In this document: positions 10,860 through 21,730 of the stretch, in pieces | Layout: each line of letters opens with the position of its first letter | How positions within the stretch are numbered: the stretch's first letter is position 1 | Source: Megascapheus bottae | Taxonomy: Eukaryota; Chordata; Mammalia; Rodentia; Geomyidae | Assembly (NCBI GenBank): GCA_024803745.1 | Contig: JANJXV010000265.1 | Coordinates: forward strand, 186,001 to 250,000 | Length of the DNA stretch: 64,000 nt | Direction of reading: 5' to 3' | Notes under the pieces: model-generated | Seen by the model: the letters and a program-made list of their open reading frames with translations, nothing else | The model's database searches: none | Told to the model about the DNA's origin: nothing | Program-made: the position numbers and the translations under genes

Positions 10860-11042
10860 GGTCTGACAGATGCTTTCCACCCACTTATTCATGTCCTCCT
10901 CTGTATAGGCTGACAGCTAAGACATGCACTCACTTGTCTGGATGCCAAACAAAAAGCCATGTGATTGTTTCTCAGTCTGGAACATCCTATCAGATTTATA
11001 GCACCACAGAGGGTCAGGTTGATGCTCCTCCAGGGCTTCTTA
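10860..11042 (-). pseudogene. GAB-family PH-domain exon remnant, copy A
   Basis: GAB proteins are docking adaptors that bind membrane phosphoinositides through an N-terminal PH domain. The minus strand from 11,042 encodes KKPWRSINLTLC, matching the KKP.RII.LN.C strand of the GAB PH domain. After a frame change it encodes FLFGIQTSECMS, then a stop, then TEEDMNKWVESICQ, matching the C-terminal helix of the GAB1/GAB2 PH domain. Frameshift plus stop make it non-functional. No other GAB exon was found nearby, so this may be one exon captured by duplication. The C-terminal helix match is strong. Which GAB paralogue it came from cannot be decided here. Confidence 0.75.
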
Positions 11043-11049
11043 AATTGTT

Positions 11050-12453
11050 CTCATATTAATCCACAACACGTTTGTCATCACTTGTCCAGCTAATTCATGT
11101 ACTAAACCAGCATTCCCTACAAACTTAGATCCCAATACCATGAGGACACTCAAGGGTGAATTAGGAGTGTGACCTGCAGGTGGATGTGAGCCTGTCTAAC
11201 TTGGAGGGGATTTCTCCACCCCAGGAAGTGGAATACAAATTTAGAATCTGCTTTCATGAGGTGACAATCTCTGGCAGATGTTCTTATCAAATGTGGCACA
11301 GCCTACTTCCAGCTTAAAACATGGGTTGATGACCCAGCATAACAGAGAATGTATTCACCCCGGCCCAACACATAGGCTGGTACCCTGAACTTTCAGGTAG
11401 CATTTGGCTTTGAAGGTCATGAGATCTTAGTCTACAAATGATGAGCCCCCTCCCGTGAGGCATAGCAAACGGAGCCAAAGTGAAACCCAGTTAAGCACCA
11501 GATCAAGCTTCCCTTCTTCAGTAGGGTATGGTTTGAAAACTGTGCATAGCTTCTGTTTGAAGCCAGTGCAGAAAGGAAAGTCCATGAAACTCTCATTTCC
11601 AGTTAACTGCCAAGAAAAAGCCAAAGATAGAGATGAAGCTCAAGAGAGCTAGAGAGCCATCTGAAAAGAATGGTTACACCCTGCAACATCCTCATTATCT
11701 GATCTTGAAAACATCTCTGCGTGCATCCCAGCATGCAGCCAGTATCTGGGGGTGACAGTGACCCCTGTGCCCATTGGCAATCTGCACTGTCTCTGACATC
11801 TGTAATGTGAACCTCATTCTGTTGGGTTTGTGAAGCGGTGTCAACCCTGCAGAAGAAACCAACTGTGCCCTAACTCCCACTGTCCCCTGGGGCCCCTAGC
11901 ATTCCCCCATCTGCACCCCTCCTGTGGCTTCTGATCCTAGGGAGCCCTCCTGCCCTGTCCAACACTCACATGAAGTGCATATTTCTTCTCCTGGGGCAAC
12001 TTCTCCACAGAGAGTACATGACTTGCCCACTCTCCAGGCACGGGGAGATCCTGTCAAAGTAGCAAATCAGTGATAAGGACATAAAGTGATGAATAGAATT
12101 TTAGATCCTGATGGTAGACAGTCTGCAAAATCCAAGGGAGAATGGAATTGGAGGGGACCAGGTATCAGGATGTGGGCATGGAGCTTCCCTGCCAAGGGGG
12201 TGGGGGAAGTCACAGGCTGGGGGATGCACAGGATGATCCATGGGCCCTGTGCAGCTACTGGGTCACCCCCTTCTGCATCTCAGCCTTTGGCTTTGAGCTC
12301 TGTGATCGTCAAGATGTGCACAGTCTGTACTCTGGCTGGCAGAAGAAAGGACCCTGGGAAGACAATTGTAGACCCTTTGTGAGTGTAGGAAGGGGTAGGC
12401 TGGACACCCAGTCCAAGAGGAGCTAAAACTGGAGTCGAGGGGTGTGCAAGGAG
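11050..12453. other. Single-copy-like sequence with exon-like pieces, unassigned
   Basis: No intact gene. On the minus strand three short stretches look exon-like: about 12,055-11,968 (acceptor-like 'ctactttgacag', open frame beginning DLPVPGEWASH, donor-like 'gtgagt'), 11,846-11,697 (acceptor-like 'tttcttctgcag') and 11,606-11,470 ('ttcttggcag', open frame with FMDFPFCTGFKQK). I recognise none of them. They may belong to the GAB-like or RALGDS-like remnants or to another dead gene. Copy A' has the same features at 57,284-57,884. Confidence 0.3.
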
Positions 12454-13750
12454 TGGGCCTGCCCTTCTGGATATTTGGGAAATTCTCTGAGATGATTCCC
12501 TGAATTATATTTCCAATACCATTGACCTCTTTCTCCACGCCCTCCTCAATACCAACTAGCCTTAAATTAGGCTTCCTAATTGTATCTTGGACCTCCTGAA
12601 GCTCTCTCTCATATATCCTAGATTTGGATTGACTCATTTTCTGTTCTTTCTCTGTAATACCTAAATTATCTTCAGCCCCGGAAATTCTCTCCTCTGCATT
12701 TTCTAAACTGCTATCAAACTATCTACTTTACTTTTCATCTCCCTTGCTTCTAATTGCTCAGTTTTGATGCCTTGCATCTCTTGTTTTAGATCATGTATGG
12801 ATTTCTTTATCTCCTTGATATCCTTTTGAATGGTTAGCTCAGTAGGTTTATTTTCTTCAGACATTTGCTGGAGTTTGCTCACGTTTTTATTTGTGGATTC
12901 TATGAATTCATCCATCTTTCTTTGAAAATCCTTTATTATGGCCTCCTTTATGGCTTCTTCTTTTTCACTTATCACCTTGTTTATGCTTTCCTCTTGTTCA
13001 GCTATGGCTTCCTCCATTATCTCTTTCTTTATATTTTCACATTTTCCATTAATGATGTTTATCAATTGCATTTGTGTAGCACTTGCAAGACTCTCCTCTA
13101 GGTTTGCCAGTGACTGTTCCATTGTCTGTTTACATTGGGTGGGGGATGTTGTTTCTTCATTTGACATTTTTCTTCAGGTTTTGTTCTGACCATTTGAAAA
13201 TGGGAGCAAGATTACTACTAAATACGATTATAGTTTTTCAGATATAACCAACCTAGATCTCTGTAGCTGGCAGACACTAGATGTTCCCAAGTTTTGATTG
13301 GTATTATCACTCTTTCTTTTTGTGCACTTACAGACCAGTCTAATACAACCAATGATAAGCGATTTATACCCAAAACAATAAGCCTCTCAATCCAATCTCT
13401 ATTGTCTTTAAGTACCTCTGAGCCTAGAGAATAATAAACCACCTGCATATACAATATTGCTCAACAGTCATCAAGTGTAGATCCGTGCAGTATAAGGGTT
13501 GAAAGACGAGCAGAGGTCCAGAGATAGAAAAAAAAGAATGAGAGAGGTCAGGGGAGGTACAAGAGGATTAACGCAGGAGTGTAAGAATATTGTAGTAATG
13601 AAGAAAAGGTATAGCATAAGGATAACTGACCTAAGTTGGTAAGTAGGTAGCATATTTGAGTACAAAGTTTGGAAAGTATTAGAATAAAACTTATGTGTTG
13701 CTGCACGACTAGCTCTTAGCCCAACCAGTGGCCTCACAGCGAACCATGGG
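12454..13750 (-). mobile_element. L1 copy 1: 5' fragment (ORF1 N-terminal part and 5' UTR)
   Basis: Begins abruptly inside ORF1 at the NFPNIQKGRP codons. The ORF1 frame runs 12,703-13,167 with a break near 12,716, where a G present in copies 3 and 4 is missing. About 0.58 kb of 5' UTR follows to near 13,750. The 3' end was lost at the junction with segmental copy A. Confidence 0.9.
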
Positions 13751-14463
13751 ATGGATCTGTTTTTCTTGTCTACGTTGAGGGAAAGGGGTATTTCACAAGA
13801 TGCAGAAGCGAAGATTTCAGAAGCAAATGCTGTGAGTGAATTAGCTCGTAAAGAATTTTTACTTTCTTTTATCTTTTTGCCAGTCTTGGGGCTTGAATTC
13901 AGGGCCTGAGCACTGTCCTCGGGTTTTCTCAAGACTAGCCCTCTGCCACTTGAGCCACAGTGCCACATCTAGGTTTTCTATCTATGTGATACTGCGCAAT
14001 CAAACCCAGATATTCATGGATGCTAGGCAAGCACTCTACCACTATGCCAAACTCTCAACCCTGGCATAGTAATTTTAAAGTCATCATCATCATATCAAAA
14101 CATCCTTTCTCCTACAAAGAATGAACACTTATCTATATGTGTAATGCTTTTTTTTAATTTCACCAATTCTTCTGTGTTTTTCCCTCTTGCACTTTTTACA
14201 CATGACAGCAAAGATAATCATCAGGAAAAAATTGATTAGGATAAAGAAACCTAATAATATCCTAGTAGATTGACGTCAAAAATATGTGCAAGATGCCCTG
14301 TGTGTTTGAGCTAGTGGTAGAGTCGTTGGATACCACGCAAAAAGACTCCGGTTTGATTCCTCATTTCCACATACATAGAAAACGCTGCAAGTGGTGCTGT
14401 GGATCGGTGGGACAGCTAAAGCCTAAAGAAACCCCAAGAACAATGTTCACACTCTGAGGTCAA
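13751..14463. repeat. Array flank 1 (truncated)
   Basis: Matches flank 2 (19,800-20,522) and then stops. After 'ctgaggtcaag' it joins L1 ORF2/3' sequence at 'attgttgggtaaatgcc', deleting about 1.37 kb relative to the other units. It contains a minus-strand SINE (13,870-14,060) and a plus-strand SINE (14,303-14,463). Confidence 0.9.
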
Positions 14464-17400
14464 GATTGTTGGGTAAATGCCAAGTAGTGGAATTGCTGGG
14501 TGATAGGGGAGTTCTATGTTTAGCCTTTTGAGGCACTGCCACACTGCTTTCCATAGTGGTTGAACGAGTTTGCACTCCCACCAACAGTGTAGTAGTGACC
14601 CCTTCTGGCCACATCCCCTCCAGCATCTGTTGTCATTCGTTTTCCTGATCCTGGCCATTCTAACTGGAGTGAGGTGGAATCTTAGAGTTGTTTTGATATG
14701 CATTTCTTTTATGACCAGAGATGTGGAGCATTTCTTCATGTGTCTATAGGCCATTTTTGTTTCTTCTTCAGAGAAGACTCTCTTTAAGTCTTTGGCCCAT
14801 TTTTTAATGGGATGGGTTTTACTTTGGAGGTTAGTTTTGGAGTGATTCAATTTTTTGAGTTGTTGATATATTTTAGATATGAGGCCTTTGTCCGTTGTTT
14901 GGTTGGTGAAGATCTTCTCCCACTCTGTAGGCTTCCTTATTAGTTTACTAGCTATATCCGTTGCCATACAAAAGCTCTGCAGTTTAATGCAGTCCCACTT
15001 ATCCAGCCTTTCTCTGATTAGTTGTGATTCTTGGTCCTTATTAAGAAAGTTTCGACTTGTGCCAAGGAGGCCTAGTGTATCTTCTATTCCTTCCTGTAAA
15101 CTTTTCAGTGTGTCAGCTTTTACCTCCAGGTCTTTGATCCATTTGGAGTTAATTCTAGTGCAAGGTGACAAAGAAGGATCCAACTTTAGTTTTCTGCAGG
15201 TGCTTAACCAGTTCTCCCAGCACAACTTGTTGAAGAGGCTATCTTTCTTCTATTCTATTTTTTTGGCTCCCTGGTCTAAGATTAGGTGGCCATAGGTTTG
15301 TGGTTTAATATCTGGGTCCGCAGTTCTATTCCATTGGACTTCAGGCCAGTTCTTGTGCCCATACTAGAATTATAGCTCTGTAATAGAGTCTAAAGTTTGG
15401 AATTGAAATTCCTCCAACGCTCTTCTTTCTGCTAAGAACTATTTATGCTATACGGGGTCTTTTATTATTCCACATGAAATTTTGAATTGCCTCTTCTATT
15501 TCTTTAAAGAATGACATTGGGATGTTGATGGGTATTGCATTGAAATGGTAGATAGCCCTTGGCAAGATTGTCATTTTCACAGTGTTGATTCTTCCAATCC
15601 AGGAGCATGGGAGGTTTTTCCATTTCCTTAGTTCTGCTTTAATTTCCTTTTTTAGGGTTTTAAAGTTTTCATCTAAACGGTCCTTTACATTCTTAGTTAA
15701 GCTAATTCCTAGGTACTTTATTTTCTTTGAGGCTATTGTGAAAGGAGTTTCTTTCCTGATTACTGCCTCGTTCCTCTCACTGTTGGCGTAAAGTAAGGCA
15801 GTTGATTTGTGAGGGTTGATTTTATGGCCTCCTGCACTTCCAAAGCTTTGAATCAGCTCAAGGAGCTTCGGAGTAGAGTCTATAGGATTCTTTAAATACA
15901 GAATCATGTCATCTGCAAAGAGGGATAGTTTTATTTCCTCTTTCCCTACTTGGATCCCCTTTATGCTTGCTTCTTGCCTTATTGCACTGCCTAGGAATTC
16001 TAGTACTATGTTAAAAAGGAGTGGAGAGTGTGGGCATCCTTGTCTCGTTCCTGATTTTAGAGGGAATGGCTTTTGATTTTCACCATTAAGTATAATACTA
16101 GCAGTGGGTTTCTCATACACAGCCTTTATTACATTGAGAAATGTTCCATGAATTCCTAGTTTCTCCATATCTTTTAACATGAAGGGGTTTTGGATCTTGT
16201 CAATGCCTTTTCCGCATCTATTGAGACAATCATGTGATTTTTGTCCTTGCTCCTGTTGATGTGTTGAATTATATTAATTGATTTGTGTATGTTGCACCAG
16301 CTTTGCCTCCCTGTGATGAATCCAGTTTGATCATAGTGTATAATTTTTTTGATGAGTTGTTGTAGAAGATTGGCCAGTATTTTGTTGAGAAGTTTCACAT
16401 CGATGTTCATCAAAGAAATGGGTCTATAGTTCTCTTTCTTTGATGAATCTCTGTCTGGTTTGGGGATGAGGGATATACTGGCTTCACAGAATGAGTTTGG
16501 TAAAGAACCTTCATTTTCAATTTCGTTGAAGAGCTTGAGGAGTATTGGTGTGAGCTCTGCTTTGAAGACCTTATAGAATTCAGCTGTGAATCCATCTGGC
16601 CCTGGGCTCTTTTTAAGTGGAAGTTGTCTAATTTCCATTTCTATTTCAGAGCTTGAAATAGGCCTGTTGAGTTGGGTTACCTCTTCTTGATTCAGTGTGG
16701 GTATGTTAATATTGTCTAGGAATTCATCCATTTCTTCTAGATTCTCAAATTTGTTGGCGTAAAGGTTTGAGAAGTATTCCCTCATGATATTCTGGATCTT
16801 GGTAATTTCTGTCGTGATATTACCATTTTCATCTGCGATTTTGTTTATTTCCATATGCTCTCTTCTTTTTTGGTAAGATTTGCTAAGGGCTTGTCAATTT
16901 TGTTAATTCTTTCAAAGAACCAACTCCTTGTTTTGTTGATTCTTTCTATAGTTTTTAAATTCCAAATCATTTAATTCTGCTTTGATTTTAATAATTTGCT
17001 TTCTCCTAATGGGTTTAGGGTTGGTTTGTTGCTCTTTTTCCAGGAGGTTAAGGTGAGACCTTAACTAGGTGGTTTGCCATTTTTCCAACTTGCTGTTGTA
17101 GGCACTCAGCGCTATAAATTTTCCTCTGAGTACTGCCTTTGTTGTGTCCCTAAGGATTTGATATTTGTGTGCTCCTTATTGTTAAATTTCATAAACAGTT
17201 GGATATCTGTTCTGATCTCTTCGATTACCCATTGTTTTTGATTCAACAATGTGTTGTTCAGTCTCCATGAGTTACAGGGTTTTCGTTGGTGGAGATGTGT
17301 GTTCAGTTCCAATTTGATGCCTTTATGGTCTGAGAGTGTGCATGGAATAATTTCAGTGTTTCAGAATCTGTCCAGGTTTGTTTTATGTCCTAAGATGTGG

Positions 17401-19799
17401 TCTATTTTGGAAAATGTTCCATGTGCTGCTGAGGAAAACGTGTATTGTGTTGTTACTGGGTGGAATATTCAGCAGATGTCTGTTAGATCTAGTTGGTCTA
17501 TATAGTTCTTCAGTTCTAAGGTTTCTCTGTTGAGTTTTTGCCTTGTTGATCTGTCCATAGGTGAGAGTTGTGTGTTAAACCCACCAACAATCACTGTATT
17601 TCGATCTATATATGTATGGTTTCAGTGTAAGTAAATTTTGCTTGATGAAGTTTGGAGCTCCGGGATTGGGTGTGTAAATATTTAGGATCGTTATGTCTTC
17701 CTGGAGGAAAGATTCCTTTAGTAGTATGTAGTAACCTTCTTTGTCTTTTCTTACTAATTTTAGTTTGAAGTCTATTGTGTCTGATATGAGGATGGCAACT
17801 CCAGCCTGTTTATGGGGGCAGTTAGCTTGACAGAGTTTATTCCAACCACTCACTTTCAAAGATGATTGTTTTTGGGTAAGATGTGTCTCTTGAAGACAGC
17901 AAAACGATGGCTCTTGCTTTTTGATCCAACTAGACAGCCTATGCCGTTTAATTGGAGAGTTAAGTCCATTGATACTGAGAGTTAGGATTGAGAGATATTT
18001 ATTAGTTCCTACCATTTTTAAAAGCTTTTAGTAGGGCCTGTGTCTTGACAGTTCTTGTGGTCCTTAGATGGTATGCTGTTTAGGTGCCATTTCTTTCCCT
18101 ATGTTGCATTTATTTTGGTTTTGTATGTATAGAGCATCTTTGAGAATTCTCTGTAGTGTTGGTTTTGTTTCGACATATTGTTGCAGCTTTTCCCTGGAAT
18201 GGAATGTTTTTATTGTTCCCTCAGTTATAAATGAGAGCTTAGCTGGCTACAGTATTCTTGGTTGGTAGTTATTTGATTTAAGGGCATGACATATATGCTT
18301 CCAGTCACTTCGTGCATGCATGGTCTCTGCTGAGAAATCTGGGATTATTCTGATTGGTTTGCTTTTATAGGTTACTGATCCTTTTTCCCTGGCTGCCTTT
18401 AGGATCTTTTCTTTCATTTCTATTGATCCAGTTCGGATTACAATGTGGCGGTGGGATGTTCTTTTCTGGTCAGGTCTGTTTGGGGTTCTAAAAGCTATTC
18501 GTATGTGGATGGGCCTGCCCTTCTGGATATTTGGGAAATTCTCTGAGATGATTCCCTGAAGTATATTTCCAATACCATTGACCTCTTTCTCCACGCCCTC
18601 CTCAATACCAACTAGCCTTAAATTAGGCCTCCTAATTGTATCTTGGACCTCCTGAAGCGCTCTCTCATATTTCCTAGATTTGGATTGACTCATTTTCTGT
18701 TCTTTCTCTATAATAACTAAATTATCTTCAGCCCCGGAAATTCTCTTCTCTGCATTGTCTAAACTGCTATCAAACTATCTACTTTATTTTTCATCTCCCT
18801 TGCTTCTAATTGCTCATTTTTGATGCCTTGCATCTCTTGGTTTAGATCATGTATGGATTTCTTTATCTCCATGATTTCCTTTTGAGTGGTTAGCTCAGTA
18901 GCTTTATTTTCTTTGGACATTTGCTGGAGTTTGGTCGCGTTTTTATTTGTGGATTCTATGAATTCATCCTTATTTCTTTGAAAAACCTTTATTATGGCCT
19001 CCTTTATGGCTTCTTCTTTTTCACTTATCACCTTGTTTATGCTTTCCTCTTGTTCAGCTATGGCTTCCTCCATTATCTCTTTCTTTATATTTTCACATTT
19101 TCCATTAAGGATGTTTATCAATTGCATTTGTGTAGCACTTGGAAGACTCTCCTCTAGGTTTGCCAGTGACTGTTCCATTGTCTGTTTATATTGGGTGGGG
19201 GATGTTGTTTCTTGATTTGACATTTTTCTTGAGTTTCTTGTTCTGCCCATTTGAAATGGGAGCAAGATTACTATTAAATACGATTATAGTTTTTCAGATA
19301 TAACCAACCTAGACCTCTGAGCTGGCAGACACTAGATGTTCACAAGTTTTGATTGGTATTATCACTCTTTCTTTTTGTACACTTACAGACCAGTCTAATA
19401 CAACCACTGATAAGGGATTTATACCCAAAACAATAAGCCTCTCAATCCAATCTCTATTGTCGTTAAGTCCCTCTGAGTCTAGAGAATAATTAACCACCTA
19501 CATATACAATATTGCTCAACAGCCATCAAGTGTAGATCCGTGCAGTATAAGGGTTGAAAGACGAGCAGAGGTCCAGAGATAGAATAAAAGAATGAGAGAG
19601 TTCAGGGGAGGTACAAGAGGGTTAACGTAGGAGTGTAAGAATATTGTAGTCATGAAGAAAAGGTAGAGCATAAGGATAACTGACCTAAGTTGATAAGTAG
19701 GTAGCATATTTGAGTACAAAGTTTGGAAAGTATTAGAATAAAACTTATGTGTTGCTGCACGACTAGCTCTTAGCCCAACCAGTGGCCTCACAGTGGACC
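14464..19799 (-). mobile_element. L1 copy 2, lacking its 3' end
   Basis: Coding is broken. ORF1 lies in 18,247-18,693 and 18,759-19,265, separated by a 1-base deletion shared with copy 1. The ORF2 endonuclease start lies at 17,575-18,015 (INGLNSPIKRHRL). Reverse transcriptase lies at 16,174-16,854 and 15,443-16,180 (FADDMILYL). The C-terminal region lies at 14,416-15,225 (C..C..H..C block in 14,560-14,640). The 3' UTR and last ORF2 codons were removed by the deletion at 14,464. The frame breaks mean it cannot encode ORF2p. Confidence 0.92.
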
Positions 19800-21178
19800 A
19801 TGGGATGGATCTGTTTTTCTTGTCTACGTTGACGGAAAGGGGTATTTCACAAGATGCAGAAGCGAAGATTTCAGAAGCAAATGCTGTGAGTGAATTAGCT
19901 CATAAAAAGCATTTTTATATTCTTTTATCTTTCTGCCTGTCTTGGGGCTTGAATTCAGGGCCTGAGCACTGTCCTCGGGTTTTCTCAAGTCTAGCCCTCT
20001 GCCACTTGAGCCACAGTGCCACATCTAGATTTTCTATCTATGTGATACTGAGCAATCAAATCCGGATCTTCATGGATTCTAGGCAAGCACTCTACCACTA
20101 TGCCAAAATTTCAACCCTGACATAGTAATTATAAATTCATCATCATCATATCAAAATATCCTTTCTCCTACAAAGAATGAACACTTATCTATGTGTGTAA
20201 TGCTTTTTTTAAAATTTCACTAATTCTTCTGTGTTTTTCCCTCTTGCATTTTTTACACATGACAGCAAAGCTAATCATCAGGAAAAAAGTGATTAGGATA
20301 CAGAAACCTAATAATATCCTAGTAGATTGACGTCAAAAATATGTGCAAGATGCCCTGTGTGTTTGACCAAGTGGTAGAGTCCTTGGCTACCACGCAGAAA
20401 GACTCAGGTTTGATTAATCATCACCACATACACAGAAAACGCTGCAAGTGGTGCTGTGGCTTGGTGGGACAGCTAAAGCCTAAAGAAAGCCCAAGAACCA
20501 GGTTCACACTCTGAGGTCAAGTCCCAAGACTACGAAAAACAAAAAAAAATTCGACAAGGGGCAAAATGCAGGCAGAGAAGGCACTGTGAAGCAAATGTTT
20601 TGTAAAGGATGAGGGCAATATTGACCCTTAAGTCTGAATCTTACCTAAGAAAGGCTCCTTGAGCCTGAGACCAGACTGGTAGTTGGGCCTAGTGGAAGAC
20701 ATTGGGATTGGACAAATAAGGTGTGCTGTTTACTACATCCACATGTATATTGTGAGATTGGAGGAGAGATTCAGCCTCCAGTGTGTCTTTGGTGAGGTCT
20801 TTTGTGAGCAAGGATCTTTGGTCATTGGGCCCTGAAAGGTGACCCTGCCTCCCTCACAATGGAACAGAATATGGAACCCTGGTAACCAAGCCACTGTAAC
20901 TAACAACCAGCTCAAGCCAGCTCACTTGGCCTGTGGCTCAGGAGGAAGAAAGATGTTGCTGTGCTGTTGCCAAAGGTCAGGAAACTCGAGTCTCAGGCAT
21001 GGAAGTTGTGGATGTCTTACTCGAAGATGTACATGCTAGATCATTGCCAAGCCACAAATCCAGTATAACAGAACTTTCTCTAAGAAGAAGGCCAGGAAAA
21101 TCCAGGGCAACCAGATGAGGTATATTTCTAAGAAGAAATGTATTTGACCCCATCATCCTCCCTACACACTACAACTTT
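19800..21178. repeat. Array flank 2 (complete): inverted homologue of A 8,270-9,632
   Basis: Contains a minus-strand SINE (19,930-20,115), a plus-strand SINE (20,350-20,530) and, at 20,733-21,118, a plus-strand block homologous to the N-terminal-like piece of the RALGDS-like remnant (AQEEERCCCAVAKGQE). In that frame a stop (TAA in 'ccactgtaactaac') is present here but absent in copy A, and one base is missing near 21,110. It is therefore dead. Confidence 0.88.
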
Positions 21179-21730
21179 CTTTTTTTTCATTTTTTATTGT
21201 AATTAGTAAAAGGGTTAGATGATATTTGCCAGACAGAAGGTGCATTAATTCACATACATTGATACCCTTTCACATGTGTTGGTACCCATTTCCCTCCAAC
21301 CCCACACCCCCCACCCGTCATGGTTTTCCCCCCTTCCCAATCAAATTTCAAATATCCAAATACAAATATATTCAATATATCAGATAAAGTGAGATACTAT
21401 ACCAATATGGGATAACCAAGGGACAGCAAATGAGATGAGAGACAACATAGTACATTAAGGACAACCATCATTCATTATATGGCTTTTGTGTCAATATCCT
21501 GGAGGTCCTTTCAATTAGCTTCACATTATATGGTCTTATATATGGCCTTTTGCTTTATTGACAATCTCTGCTAGTAGAGCCCAAGGTTTCTACTGATTAT
21601 GACGAATGAGGGAAACCACTGAGCCTAAGTTCCTTTGAGTCTGGCTTACTTCACTTAATATGATTTGTTCTAAGTCTTTCCATTTCCTAACAAATGGAGC
21701 GATGTCATTCTTTCTGACAGCAGCATAGAA

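Larger units (their letters stand above)
1..12457. repeat. Segmental duplication, copy A (direct repeat of 45,813-58,284)
   Basis: The whole interval matches 45,813-58,284 in the same orientation with only scattered substitutions and short indels (about 98% identical by eye in sampled stretches). The offset changes from 45,812 to about 45,827 because of microsatellite length differences and small indels. Copy A is already under way at base 1, so its left end lies outside the window. Its right end is abrupt: after the shared 'tggg' at 12,454-12,457 copy A continues into L1 ORF1 sequence, while copy A' continues into unrelated single-copy DNA. Damaged gene remnants are shared by both copies, so they were broken before duplication. 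Confidence 0.95.

Noticed and set aside
14879..15295. Plus-strand frames of 138 codons opposite L1 ORF2 (also 22,286-22,702 and 42,385-42,801)
   Set aside because: Antisense shadows of ORF2. They differ only at the positions where the L1 copies differ and have no recognisable domain.
18921..19215. Plus-strand frames repeated opposite L1 ORF1 (also at 12,865, 26,340 and 38,999), 73-83 codons, rich in Phe/Tyr
   Set aside because: They are the antisense of the Lys/Glu-rich ORF1 coiled coil, and they repeat only because the L1 is repeated. There is no independent coding evidence.
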